64,000 bases of DNA. It comes from Dendrobium chrysotoxum (taxonomy: Eukaryota > Streptophyta > Magnoliopsida > Asparagales > Orchidaceae). A program made the translations under genes and the position numbers. Of the stretch, positions 45,868 to 58,425 are shown piece by piece; position 1 is the first letter of the stretch, and every line of letters starts with the position of its first letter. The stretch is from the NCBI GenBank assembly GCA_019925795.1, contig CM034307.1, positions 21,845,197 to 21,909,196 of the forward strand, given 5' to 3'. The notes under the pieces are model-generated. The model had not been told where the DNA came from and searched no databases. It saw only the letters and a list, made by a program, of their open reading frames with translations.

Positions 45868-46073
45868 GGGTCCGTTTGGGATGGTTACAGTTTTTTGTAA
45901 AGGTGATTGTAAAGCTGCTGTGGGAAAAGATATTTTTTTAAAAGCTGTAATAGAAAGTAACTTCCTAGTATAAAAAATTCTTGAATACAGTGAAAAATTA
46001 GTGATTAAATAAAAATTTTATTTTGTAGTTTAAAAAATAAAATAATAAAAAAATTATCCCAAATAAAACCTTA
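45866..46073. mobile_element. hAT-like TIR MITE 2, abutting MITE 1
   Basis: Left end tagggtccgtttgggatggt; right end reading inward taaggttttatttgggataa. It shares the tta/tag boundary with MITE 1, so the two are directly adjacent. Confidence 0.65.
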
Positions 46074-47230
46074 GTCATTTCACACATTGAAATTTCATTT
46101 CGTTTATATGATGTTCCTTTAATTAGAAAAGGTCTTATAGATATCAGTGTCATGGAATACTCGCAGTCTCGTATGTTCATGGGAGCAACTTAGCATGTTT
46201 TTTTAGAAAGCCTGATCTTTCAAGGAAAAATCAATCCCAATACTCTTATCCGACTCATTTATATGAGAGGATTTGAGAGTAATATTTTTAAGTATATCTG
46301 GTTTGTTTTATTTATATTTTTTTTTAATGTTTTGTCTGAAATTATTTAGATATGGGGTCAATATTTTTTACGTGGCGATGTTTTCATAATTAATTACTCT
46401 CCGAGCAAGAGAGTATTATTGATTATGAAGATCGTTTAAGTTCATTTTTATGATCATTTAATATTTAGATTGGCATTAATTTAATTTTTTAGAGATAGTT
46501 TGAGTGTATGTAGTAAACTCCAGTAAGATCCTACAATGTCATTTTTTTTAATTATATCATTGGATCAACCTGTCAACATTGGAGGGCTACATGCTGCAAT
46601 ATTCATGTAGCCTAATTAGATCTCTTCTTTTGACATCTTTTAAGGAAAAATCTAATGTTATTTGCTAAAAAGATAGTAATAAGTGTTATTATATTAAAGT
46701 TATTACATATGTTAAATATTTATGATATGAATCTATAATAATTATTATAGTAATATATCATCAGTATTGAGACTATTCTTTATTATTCAATTTTTTTATC
46801 TTCTCTTACCTATTTTTAAACAAGCTTGTACTAGCACAATTCAATCAAATAAAGATGCAAGCATTTTATATATTCTACCATGTTATCATAGCCTTTATCC
46901 CGTGCTCCCCTTTGGTCTTATACATTTTTGATCATCTACATGTGTTAACTAACAAACCACCAAACTATTTTCTTTTAACCATTATGATCTCTCTCTCTCT
47001 CCCTCCCCCTTTATTTCTCTTTCTCTTTCTACCAACCACTTCATATATAGAAAAGGGCTCCTAATTATTTAATTTAGCCACTGATATATCTTTGATTGTT
47101 ATCATCAATAATGTGACATCATCATACATTATTGATGATGGACCGAAGTATCCATGAATCCTATGTCTAAGAGATTATCTTCAAGATGTCTCCAATGTCG
47201 ATCTACATGTTCCTTTAGTCCTCCTATACA
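46074..47230. other. Unassigned AT-rich sequence
   Basis: No gene. A pyrimidine tract lies at 46989-47034. A perfect hairpin lies at 47101-47139 (14-bp arms atcatcaataatgt and acattattgatgat, 11-bp loop). Confidence 0.5.
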
Positions 47231-47239
47231 AGAAAGGCA

Positions 47240-47795
47240 AAGATGGTTGAGGGAAGGAAGAGTGGTATTTCTTCTATCAAAGAGAGAGGATGCTTAGTAT
47301 AAGGATGATAATAGAGTGATGTTGTTGGAAGGCTATGAGTAAAGATGAGGTGATTTAAAGAGGAAGAGTTGTTATGTTGAGGATGAAGAAGGCTTATTTT
47401 TGTAAGAGGGTGAAGACAAATTGGGTGTTGCATGAGTATAAGCTTGAAAGAGAAGTTTATCTCTGTCTAATATTATTATTTAATTTTTAATAAGTCTACC
47501 ATTATTAAAATAGTTTTGCATGCAAGTAACATATTAATATATTTATTGACCTTGGGAGATTTGACGGGAGGTGAAGGGGTCAAGTAAAGTTTCTTATAGG
47601 GATGAGAATGAATATGATGATAGAGTGAGCATATTGAACCTCTATAGGTACAAGTAAGGAAATTTATTGAGGTCGAGTAGTCCCCCTTCAAATGAGGAAG
47701 ACTATTATTTTTTGAAGAGGTAGAGCTTCTGAAGGAGTAAGTAAAATTTAGGTGATGCATGAGTATAGGCTTGAAGGCAAGTTGCTATTTCAAAT
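47240..47795. repeat. Degenerate direct repeat, two units of about 326 bp
   Basis: Unit ends recur as gttgcatgagtataagcttg (47427) and gatgcatgagtataggcttg (47753), with scattered similarity upstream (gaagaggaagag against gaagaggtagag). Not coding. Confidence 0.55.
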
Positions 47796-47799
47796 ATCC

Positions 47800-49770
47800 T
47801 AGGGTTAGCAAAGGTACTAATTAATTGCTTACATTCAAATCTATTTGATAGTGGTTAAATTATAGACAATTCAACAATAATATGAAGAAAAGAATATAAG
47901 ATGAAGGATTTATGATAATACTCTATTGGAAATGGATATTATTTAAAAAAAAGGAAATTTAGTAAAAGGGGTAACAAGGCTAGGTATAAAGGATATTGAT
48001 GAATTAAAGGTAAAAAGGTGTGTCTCTTAAGATTATAATTGAGAAGAAGAATACTTATTTTCTAGAGTTTAAAAGCAAATCATAGGATTTCAAATTTTGA
48101 TCTAAAGAAATGAAAAATTATATGACTCAAGGAATCCTTCAGCCTGAAAGCAAATATTATTTATGGAGCTAATCTTGAACTACATGAAGAAATTAATGAA
48201 ACTTTAGACGAGTCAATAAGTAATGAACCTATCTTCACTTGACATAGTTTATGCATTAATTCTTTAAAAATCTACCCACTAAATCATACATTAGAATCCA
48301 ACAAACTATTATTGAGGACACACATATTTAGAAGTAAATTAATTTTACTATTTGCCTCTCCTCTATGATCTCTTTGAAGAATGTGACTTTTAACTCTAGC
48401 TCTCTCCTCGTCATTAGCTTGGGTGTGAAGGTTTATAATCTTCTTTGCTTGTGCTATTATGGCTATTGAAAGCATTGGGTGTCGATGTTAATGCTCTTAT
48501 CACCAATCCCCTTTGATGAGCTATCGAGTTGGATGATCTTCTTAGGATGCTTTTGATTGGGGTTTTCTTTTGAACTCTTCTTAGCGTATCTTGGATCATT
48601 TTAATGATTATCTCCTCCATCTCCATCAAGTTATGCTGGGTAGTATAACTATAGTTCTCAATATTTATGGCTAACTCTTGGTTTTTTTATCATTTGTGGT
48701 GAGCCTATCTTCCTGTCAGTGGCATCAATCCACTCTCATAGCATCTTAGATAATCTTGGATCCAAATTTATTTGCGCATAACACCCGACTTTACTAGTAG
48801 GCTGTTAGTGGTTTAGGGTTAGAAAACTGAGTAAGTGAGTAAGCCTAGTGAGTATGAATACTCTTTAGAAAGCTAAAGTACCTCAAAATGAAATATAAAA
48901 GTAGTAGAGGTTCTAAGAAAAAAATCCAAAAGATTTATATTTACCCTTCATTTATAGGGCCATGAGAGCATAATGAAAGACTAGTTGAATAATATACACA
49001 TGGGTTATTTCCTCTGACATGGTCTCCTCCTCTAAGGTGAGTTCTTTGGTTGAGTCTTTGAGGATTAGTAGCTTGGGAAAGTCTTAAGATCTAGCTTGTA
49101 TGGCAAGTTAGCATTAGTGAGTTCTTTGGATTAAGGGGTGAGTTCCTAGGAATGAATATGGAGTCTACAAGAGTGAGGGGAAGTCTATATGATGGGAGTA
49201 GCTAAAAACCAAGCACATGTTCATTTGGTGAAGTCATAGTCTCATGCTTCAAAGGTATGTGCTTCCAATAACTTGGTTGAGAATACCTACGATGGGCAGA
49301 TAGCCTTAGTCGCAAGCAGCAGCTATTAGTGAACAAGATTGGTTGAGGGAGTGATCCTCGAAGCATGTGCTGGTCTATACAAGTCCTTTGGAGAAGCTCT
49401 CCAAGAGTGATAGCATTTTTTATTTTATTTTATTGGAATGAGTCTACATGTTGTAGGAGAGAGTGGTTATTTGATCAAAGGATAGTACAACAATAGTTTT
49501 GTGAGGTTAAGCTCCTTGCAGGTTAGTATTATTTTCCTGTATGACTCCATTAATTGAGTTCTATAACACTCCAAGATTTAAATTTGAAATAATTATATAT
49601 TTTATCTCTTAATTAATTTGTCAGTCTCTAAATATCCATCAACATAGATAAATCAATGAAAACAACTACAAATTATATACATCAAAATATTTTAATATTC
49701 ATTTCATTAAATTTGATTTACAAAAGCTAGCAGATTACATCAAACATCAATCTATCCATTTAAAGCTCCT
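47800..49770. other. Unassigned sequence
   Basis: No gene recognised. Chance frames at 48284-48629 on the minus strand match nothing known. Confidence 0.45.
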
Positions 49771-49772
49771 TA

Positions 49773-50418
49773 CTATAAAAGAATAAATAAAAATATAGAA
49801 ATAAAATTAAACCTAAAAATATTGATCAACCTCACTCCAAAGAGAAATGACCCATTTTCATATCTAAAATAAATAAAAATCACATAATGAGTATATAGCT
49901 CAGTAAGTAACCCAAATCTATCACTACATTCAATATAAGGATTATTATATATGACCAATCCTATTCAATATCAATTATTATAATATCAGGGTGAAAAGTA
50001 AATAATATATGCAATCAATATCAATCACAAGTAGAAACTAATATGATCAGTAAAACCAGAGTATCTCCATAAGCAAAAGGAGATACTCTAGTTTTATTAT
50101 AAAAGAATAAATTAAAATATAGAAATAAAATAAAACTTAAAAATACTAAAAAGCCTCTCTCTAATGGGTAATGACCCATTTTAGGTCTAAAATAAAAAAA
50201 AGCTTTATATTGAGTACACAACCTAACAGGCAACAAAAATCTATCACTACATTCAATATAAGATAAGAAAATCAATATGTATACCTAATCCTAATCAATA
50301 TCAATTATTACACTATCAGTATGAATAGTAAATAATCTATGCAATTAATATCAATCACAAGTAGAAACAAATATGATCAATAAAACCAGAGTACCTCAAG
50401 AAGCAAAAGGAGTCTATC
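49773..50418. repeat. Tandem duplication, two units of about 325 bp
   Basis: Unit 1 is 49773-50097 and unit 2 is 50098-50418. Shared segments include tataaaagaataaat, aatgacccattttc or its variant, atctatcactacattcaata and atatcaatcacaagtagaaa. The junction is a hairpin (arms aaaaccagagtatctcc at 50054-50070 and ggagatactctagtttt). Confidence 0.8.
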
Positions 50419-50419
50419 A

Positions 50420-52740
50420 ATCTATAAGAAAATTGATAAAAAGTTTATAAATAAATAATAGGTGTTATATAGTAAAATAAACATTGATTATTTATCAAGT
50501 ATTTATGTTGATGGTTTTATTATATGCATTTCTCAATCATTATGCCATGTATAGTTATCCATCAATATGACAAATCAGTTTACTATATCAATATAATTAT
50601 TGATGTATTATACCTACACAATTATCAATGTAATAATATATCTATCAAATGTTATGTCAAGTATATTAGTCTCAATGGTTCTATCATGTTAATGGAAATA
50701 TGAGTATGATTATGAACAGTAAGGCAGGACATCTTGCTCTAGAGTGATTTTTTCGTCCTTCTATTTGTTATTCATCTATCATATCAATCCATCATTATCT
50801 ATTAATCACATCTTTTAATTATATCTATTAATCATTTATTTTAAGAGGTGGTTTCAATAAATTAACGAAGAGTTATCACTCTCTACCCATCAGCATAATC
50901 AATTAATTAATTACATGCTAACATCCAGGTTTATATCATAAACTTTTATTTTAAAGAAAGCATGTCGACCCACCCTCATGTATAGGGTATTATCATTTGA
51001 ATATCCAACTCATATTAATTGTAGTGTTCACAGCTAGTCTTCCTTGCTTACATGTAAATGCCACATTTATCATATATCAATCATATCTTTTTCTCTATGC
51101 AAGTTAATGTTATGTATGAAATACAATAATCTATGAAATGTAGTGAAATATATAAACTATACATTAACTTCAAAAAATTATAACTATCAATTTACAAAAA
51201 GAAATTCTATAATATTACAGTCAAAATGCTTAGGATGATGATATTTATTTATGGGAATAAATTTTTATCTTTAAAGTCCACACATATTTGGGGTGCTCTT
51301 ATTCTTGTGATCGAATACAATATTGAGAATAAAATACTATCTCGAAAGATAAGCAAACTATTCTATAATGCATTCAAATACAAGAATATGGTTTTAAAAA
51401 TCATTCATTTACATAATCAAATACAAATAGAGGAATAATGCACCATCTCGAAAGATAGAAATGTCATTCCAAAATAATATTTAAAGATGAAAGTGGAGTT
51501 TCTAAAAATTCTCTATTTCTATTATCAAATGCAACAACGATAATATCATATTACATCATTAGGTGAAAATGATATTCTACGAAGTGCTTTGAATATAAAA
51601 ATAGGTTTTTATGAAATTGTCTATGTTCCTATAGATTTTTCCTTATCATATAAAAATAAGATAGGGTTTATTTTAATTTGGAGTTATAGGTTCCCTATTG
51701 AGGCAAGCCTTTATGGTTAATCATATCCTAGGAGAATTAATCTTTTAATAAAACACTCGATTAAAGTTGTGGCAAATATTTTCTTAGATTTCAATGATTA
51801 AGAAAAGGATATTGTGTGAGGAATTTTCAAAGGGGATTGGATCAATTAAGAATAATTTTTTTTGGAGACCAAATGTTCAAAGAGTAGGTATCACTTTAAG
51901 ATTTTAGGACCTGCATAAGCACTCTAATGTTTCCTATGTTTGGCTTTAATATTTTTGAGAGAAGATTTTATATTTGGGTTGGCATTTTATTTGATATTTG
52001 GTATTACATTTTCAAAGGGAGAGGACTTATTATTTGAGGTCTGCCGCAGAACTTAGATTTAAGTTAAACACTATACAATAGTCACCCAAACACATTTTAA
52101 GTGCAATTCTGGACTTACATCTTGCTTGAAGTACAATGCCAGCTGAGCCACCTAATTGTCTCAAAACCATACTATCTGGTCTTATTAAAGATGGGTAAGA
52201 AGTTTTTATTTATAGTTCTTTGAAGTATATGGCTGACATCTTGAGAAAATACTAAGTGGACCTACACTTACGAATGAAATTTTACTTCTAGTGCTAATAC
52301 AATTAAATTTTAATTATTTTAAGTTTATTTTTAATATAATATGTGCTAATTGAATATATGAAATCAAAATGCTTTGAAGTTTCTAAAAAAGTCTTATAAA
52401 AATAGATTTTTCCCTAAAAATCATACGTACCTTGAAATAGAACACTACCCATATTTTCTTAAAAAATGACTTAAATTTAAGATAATAAAAAGAAACCAAA
52501 ATTTTAAATTTAATACAAATCTTGTGTGACATTCTATTTTTTGGACATTAAATTTGTCCATAATGCTGATTTCTAGCACTTCGGTGCTGACCTTAGCTCC
52601 ACTATGGTATGAAGTTAAATGATATTATTCTCAAAGCTCTAACACTATAATTTCCTAATCTTGCACTAGGGTGTTCTAGACACTACGGTGCTAATAGTTT
52701 GTGTGATGTAGTGATGGTTCAACACCTGTAAATTTTTTTT
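50420..52740. other. Unassigned AT-rich sequence before the gypsy pol
   Basis: No recognisable gag, although one would be expected here for the element at 52745-57400. Phrases such as tctcgaaagata recur at 51340 and 51445. Either the gag is decayed beyond recognition or it has been lost. Confidence 0.45.
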
Positions 52741-52744
52741 CTTT

Positions 52745-52995
52745 TTAAGAGACTTTCATGTATAACATCAAAGCCAAATTCTATATTATAGATTCTGAAA
52801 CTTCTTTTAACGCTCTCCTAGGTATACCCTTACTCCATGAGTATAGAATGGTGCCCTTCCACCTTTTATTAGTTCATCAAATACTCTAATTAGGGGTAAA
52901 GCACTGTATTAAAAGTGACTTGCAACTATTTTCAATTCGCTAAGTTGGTATATACGAAGATGTTTCATACTATCTACCAAAGAAGTAGAGTGTCT
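52745..52995 (+). pseudogene. Ty3/gypsy (Tat-type) protease-RT linker remnant
   Basis: The plus strand reads FHVYNIKAKFYII then NALLGIPLLHEYRMVPF (52809-52859). This corresponds to the end of the aspartic protease region in Tat-lineage elements, where an N-x-L-L-G-R-P-W-x-H motif precedes a VPS motif. Catalytic residues upstream were not found. It opens the pol remnant that runs to about 57.4 kb. Confidence 0.65.
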
Positions 52996-53218
52996 TCTCT
53001 AAAAATCTCAAACTAGCGAGGTAGAAGTAAAAGAAAAGAATGAAAAAGAAAAAGAAAAAGAAAGAGAAAAATATTTTGATCTTGAACATGATGTTCGCAA
53101 GTCACCTGCCCTTCCCTTATAAAGAGGTGTTAGAATGCTTCAATGATATAGAGGAAGAGGTCGAGGATGGCAAAATTGAATAGAAAAAGGAAATAAAAAG
53201 CAAAATATATAGATAAAG

Positions 53219-53614
53219 GTGACATCAATACATATCAATTTTAAATCTTGCTCGAAAGATGAATCAAATGTGATTGATAAAAATCCACAGGTTGTAGAAT
53301 ATAAGAATAGTATAAAGTGGACAAAGTTTAAAATTTTTATAGAAATCAATAGCGACGAGGACAGGGTTCGAATCACTAGGGAAGCTGATTCAAATATTTA
53401 TACTATTGAGAGACTAAAGAAATATTTGGAAAATATTATCTTAACCCCACTATTCCATTGTTATGTAAAAAAGTTAGAAGTGAAAGCTTCTCTTGCTTTA
53501 AACCCAGATTCCAAGGCCAATATCATTGTGCCCTCTACCAACAAAACCACTAAAACTGATGTAACCCTTAATGATCCATTTATGGATGAAATAATAGAGC
53601 TTTTCTTTGATTGA
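53219..53614 (+). pseudogene. Gypsy pol spacer, unidentified
   Basis: 131-residue open stretch between the protease remnant and the RT, Lys- and Asp-rich, with no domain I recognise. Position suggests it is the variable linker that Tat-type elements have before RT. It starts beyond a stop, and its own ATG has no special support. Confidence 0.45.
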
Positions 53615-54059
53615 TACTCATACTACGTAAACAAATTTACTAAGCAAGGTTTAAAACCATTAAGTTGGACTAGAGGTGAAGCCCAACTATTCAAATACCT
53701 ATGGAATACGAAATATCATAAATACACATCAAAATAAAGTGTCAGCTTCACTACTTTATGTTTATTTGATGATAATGAATATTTCTTAGTCATATCAAAT
53801 AATCTATTTAAGAACTTCAGATGTTCTTAAATAAATGTTAAGTTGATAGTCTCATTCAGCAAACATTAAAATTTTTAACGAACTCTATTTAAGAGCTTCA
53901 AATGTTCTCGATGACTCTCAAGTTAGGGATGCATCTCCAAAAGTTGAAGATGAGACTAAATTTACCATTGAAGATCTAAAGGAAATAAATCTGGGTTTTG
54001 AAGAAAACACTTGTTCGATCTTTATATGATTTTTATTAAATGAGGATGAGGTGATTAAA

Positions 54060-54830
54060 ATGATATAACTATTGTTAAATTCAAAGACTATTTTGCTTGG
54101 AGCTATGAAAAAATGGCTAGCTTATCTCCAGACATAGTAGTTCCCAAGCTAGAAATTCAAGTAGGAATGATCCCAGTTAAACAGGCACCTTGATGTTGCA
54201 TCTTGATATTGAACAAGTAATATGTGAAGTTAAAAAAGTTAATTATTATGAGCTTCATCAGGAAAGGAAAATATCTAACATGGTTAGCTAGCATTGTCCT
54301 AGTCAAAAAAAGGAATGGTCAAATTTGTGTCTACATTCGTTTCAAAAATTTGAACAATACTTGTCCCAAAGATGAGTTTCTGCTTTTTATATTGAAACTT
54401 ATGGTTGATATTTCATTCTCCCATGCAATAATTTTCATTATGGATGGCTCATATGGGTACAATCAAATCAAAATCCCTCCTAAAGATGAAAAGTATACAA
54501 CTTTTCGAACACTGATAAGAGTCATTTATTACAAAATCATGTTATTTGGACTAAAGAACACCGGGGCGACCATCTAGTGAGCAATGATGAGGATTTTTTA
54601 TGAACTTATCCACCATCAGGTGGAATGTTATATTGATGATCTAGTCATTAAATGTCTCGAAAGAGATGATTATTTATATGATCTAAGAATCATTTTTCAA
54701 AGATTACGTAAATATAACTTGAAAATGAATTCATTGAAGTGTGTTTTTTGGCGTTACTTTAGGAAAATTTTTGGGTTTCATTGTTCAACATCAAAGAATC
54801 GAAATAGATCCAAACAAAATTAAAGAAATA
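54060..54830 (+). pseudogene. Ty3/gypsy (Tat lineage) reverse transcriptase
   Basis: Preceded by FAWSYEKM-like and IPVKQAP residues. The core reads WLASIVLVKKRNGQICVYIR, FKNLNNTCPKDEFLL, FIMDGSYGYNQIKIPP (the Asp-containing motif, usually MDGYSGYNQI), TTFRT, LFGLKNTGAT and, after a stop at 54577, ECYIDDLVIK with the YIDD catalytic box intact. PKDEF-type residues after NLN are a Tat/Ogre hallmark. Several stops and at least one frameshift are present. Confidence 0.88.
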
Positions 54831-55440
54831 ATAGAAATTCCATCACCTTTAAATCTTACCCAACTGAGGTCTTTTCAAGGTCGATTGGCGTACCTTTGAA
54901 GATTTACATCAAATCTTTTAGGAAAATGTCAACCATTTACAGCTCTATGCAAAAAAGATACTCACTTTCAATGAGATGAAAATTAGTTGAAAGCATTCAA
55001 TAGTATATAATAGTATCTAAGAAATCCTCTAATCTTGGTTGCTCCCATCTAGGGAAGCCACTAATTTTATATGCCACAGCCTTAAGTAAATCTCTTGGTG
55101 CCTTGTTAGCTCAGGTTAATGAGGAAAGAAAAGAGATACTTTATTATATGAGTAGATGTTTACTTCCAACTAAAGTAAATTGTCCCCCCGATAGAGAAAC
55201 ATTGCTTGGCTTTAATCTTCACAACTCAAAATTTTAGGCACTATATGCTCTCTCATAAAGTGAATCTAATATCCAAAGTAAATCCACTATAGTATCTAAT
55301 GACTTGTTCAAAGAAATAGGAAGATTAGCTCGATGGTTAGTGATTGTGTAACAGTTTAAAATTGCATTCATTCATGTATTTGCTATGAAAGGACAAGCTG
55401 GGATAGACTTCTCAGTAGCTCGTCCAGTATAGGATGATTG
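54831..55440 (+). pseudogene. Ty3/gypsy RNase H (first domain)
   Basis: Frame-broken sequence following the RT: FQGRLAYL, FTALCKKDTHFQ, then a KPLILYATALSKSLGALLAQ-like segment read with stops, a YYMSRCLLP-like segment and NCPPDRETLLGF. The order corresponds to the RNase H that follows RT in all Ty3/gypsy elements. Heavily damaged. Confidence 0.78.
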
Positions 55441-55494
55441 TCTAATAAATGATGAACTACCAGATGAATAAATTATTAATCTAAAATAAAATGA

Positions 55495-56050
55495 AAATTT
55501 TACCTGGGAATTATATTTTGATGGTGCTTCTTCCAGTAAATAAGGAGTATCTAATCATGTTTTCCTAGGGAAAGTTGGAATCGGTATAGTATTTGTTACT
55601 CCTAATAAAGTTTTAATATATTACCCTTATCATCTATCAAAACCTTGTACAAATAATGAAGTTGAGTATGAGGCACTAATAACTGGGTTAGAATTTGCAA
55701 TCCTAAATGAAATTCAAGAAATCAAAATCTTTAGAGATTCGCAGCTAGTGATAAATTAAATAGCTAGTATCTATCAAGTATTAAAAGAAAATTTGATTCC
55801 GTATCATTAGTATCACTGATAATTGGGTTAGAATTTATAATCCAAAATGAAATTTAGGAAATCAAAATATTTGGAGATTCACTACTAGTGATTAACTAAG
55901 TTGTGGCAAATATTAATTAAAAGAAAATTTGATTCCTTATCATCAGTATGTAATGCATCTCTTTGAGAAAATCCTGAATGTGATACTATATAAGATTCCA
56001 CATGGATAAAACTCAATAGTATATGCCTTAGTAAAGTTAGCTAAAGCTCT
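55495..56050 (+). pseudogene. Second (archaeal-type) RNase H with internal duplication
   Basis: WELYFDGASSSK begins the domain with its first acidic residue, then VGIGIVFVTPN, NNEVEYEALITGLEFA (second acidic site) and IKIFRDSQLVIN (third). A second RNase H after the first is the mark of the Tat/Ogre lineage. A segment from about 55682 is repeated in tandem at 55821 (period about 139 bp), duplicating the third acidic region, so the domain is internally rearranged as well as interrupted by stops. Confidence 0.85.
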
Positions 56051-56329
56051 AGTTTGTTCTGAAGGGGATTCAATTGTGATAAAAGTACAAAGTCACCAAA
56101 TATTAACACCTATAGAATTTGAACAAATAAACGAAATCCCCAACTTATGTGAAAATTAGTTTTACAATAGATGATGAAATAGATTGGAGCAAACCATTAA
56201 TTAGATACTTGTTAGAAAATAAGCTCCCTCAAGATAGATCGGTAGCTAATTAAATCAACAGAAGATATATATCTTATACATTTATCAATAACACCTTATA
56301 TATAAGATCATTTGATCAAGTGTGGTTAC

Positions 56330-57400
56330 GGTGTTTAAATAAATTAGAAGAACAAAAGATTATAGTAGAAGTTCATGCTGGATTGTGTAATGCACACGTA
56401 TCTGGTCCAAAGATGAAAATGAAAATCAAAAGAATGGATATTATTAGCCATCAATGATTAACAATTTCATGAAAGTTATATGTTGTTGTCATCAGTGCTT
56501 CTTCATCAACTGCCAAATGTATTACATCTAACAGTTGCTTCATGGTCGTTTGAAAGTATTGGTATAGATATTGTCTATCCAATTGATCCACAATCCTCCA
56601 AAGCTTATAGGTTCTTATTAGCAGCTATAGAATACTACTTAAAATGGGTAGAATCAATTCCCTTAAGAGAAGTAAAATCTCATCATATTCTAAACTTTTT
56701 TAAATACCTTATCATATATAGATTAGGTGTTCCTCATTGAATCATATTAGATAATGGTCCGTCATTCAGAAGCACTAAATTATATAGCTTTAAAAACATC
56801 ACAATATTAATTGGAGATGTTTAATAATCTATTACCCTCATACAAATGAATTAGTTAAGTCCTTCAATAAAATATTGGATCAAATTCTAAAGAAAATATT
56901 ATATGATAACAAACATCAATGGCATAAAAAATTAGGAGAAGCTTTATGGGCATACATAACCACATATAGAACTCCTACTCAGTCTATGCCATTTGTTCTA
57001 GTCTTCGGAACAAAGGACGTTCTCTGTTGGAGGTACTACGTATAGCTGTCAATTATAAAATCATAAAAGTGCAAAATATAAAACTCAAACTAGATGAACT
57101 CGAAGGTTTAGAAGAGAAGCATCTGCAGGTTCAAAAAAATCTCGAGTTATATAAAGCTAAAATGATTCAAGCATATGATAAGTTGGTTCATCCAACAACT
57201 TTCCAAGTGGGAGACTTGGTTTCAGTTCTGTGAAGACCCATCTTAGCCCATCAAAAGATAGGCAGTAAATTCAAATCAACATGGGAAGGTCTGTTCATGT
57301 TGGAGAAAGTATATCTGGGAGGATCTTATTAATTAATTAATTATAAAAGAAAATCATCCAATGTTATCCATAAATGGATGATATCTTAAGCGATACAATG
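56330..57400 (+). pseudogene. Ty3/gypsy integrase
   Basis: The HHCC finger is readable from about 56370 (EVHAGLCNAHVSG, later CCHQC). The catalytic core is at 56530-56900: FESIGIDIVYPI for the first Asp, then LDNGPSF for the second; the Glu region is shifted. The C-terminal part at 57027-57233 is open: LDELEGLEEKHLQVQKNLEL, then FQVGDLV, as in Tat-type integrases. WEGLFMLEKVYLGG follows. All blocks are in order but in different frames. Confidence 0.87.
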
Positions 57401-57689
57401 GTGGATAGTATTAAAGAAGAATGTTATACCAAATGAAAAGCTTTTCTTAAAATTATTTCAGTGTAATGCTTAAATGCGTTAAAAGTTTTAAAAGGAACGA
57501 GGTCATAAGGATTGGACTAAGTTTGAAATTTATACCAAAGTTTATAAGTTTTAAATTCCCCAAATGTTATTAAACTATATCCTTAAGGAAATGGTGTAAA
57601 ATCCTTTACAATATCCTTTCTTTTCAGATTTTGATGCCTGGATCATCTAAATCATCTCACTCGAGAGTTGCCTCTCATTTGGGTTCTAT

Positions 57690-58425
57690 CTCCATCATAA
57701 ATAACCATTAGGTATAAGTCCATTTTCATGGCATCGTATATGCTCCATGAGACACACTTGTTTAGGAGACAATATCCTAGTTAAGTATAAATACATCTAT
57801 TTGGGAGCCACTATCCGATCTAGATTTCAATCTATTTTATTTAGGAGATGATATCATAGTCAAGTATAAATCCATTTGTTTGGGAGCCGCTATCCCATCC
57901 AGATTTCAATTTACCTTGTCTAGGAGAAGCTATCCTAATCAAGTATAAATCCATCTATTTGGGAGCCACTATCCCATCCAAATTTCAATTTACTTTATCT
58001 TGGAGACGTTATCCTAGTCTAGTATAAATCCATTTGCTTGGAAGCCACTATCCCATTTATATTTTTAATCTATCTTGTCTAGGATATGCTATCCTAGTCA
58101 GGTATAAATTTATATATTTTGGAGCTACTATCTAATCTAGATTTCAATTACCTTGTCTAGGAGATGCTATCTTAGTAAGGTATAAATCCATCTGTTTGGG
58201 AGCTACTATCCCATCCAGGTTTTAATCCACCTTGTCTAGGAGACACTATCATAGTCAACTATAAATTTATTTATTTGGAAGCTATTATCCCATATTAATT
58301 TGAATCCACTTGTTTGGGAGCCGCTATCCCATTCAAGTCTTCATTTCATTCCTTATGTAGGTGCCACTATCTCATTCAAGTCCTAATTTTATGCCTTGTT
58401 TGGGAGACGATATTCCAATCGAGTA
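57690..58425. repeat. 79-bp minisatellite in the element's 3' untranslated region
   Basis: About eight to nine tandem units built on tttgggagccactatcccat and tctaggagatgctatcctag, joined by aagtataaatccatc. The two named halves look like each other, so the 79-bp unit is itself a diverged dimer of about 40 bp. It lies between integrase and the candidate LTR, where Tat-lineage elements are known to carry tandem repeats. Confidence 0.88.

Noticed and set aside
47224..47760. Minus-strand ORFs rich in Ser, His and Pro
   Set aside because: They lie in the degenerate 326-bp repeat; similarity between them follows from the repeat, and no family is recognised.
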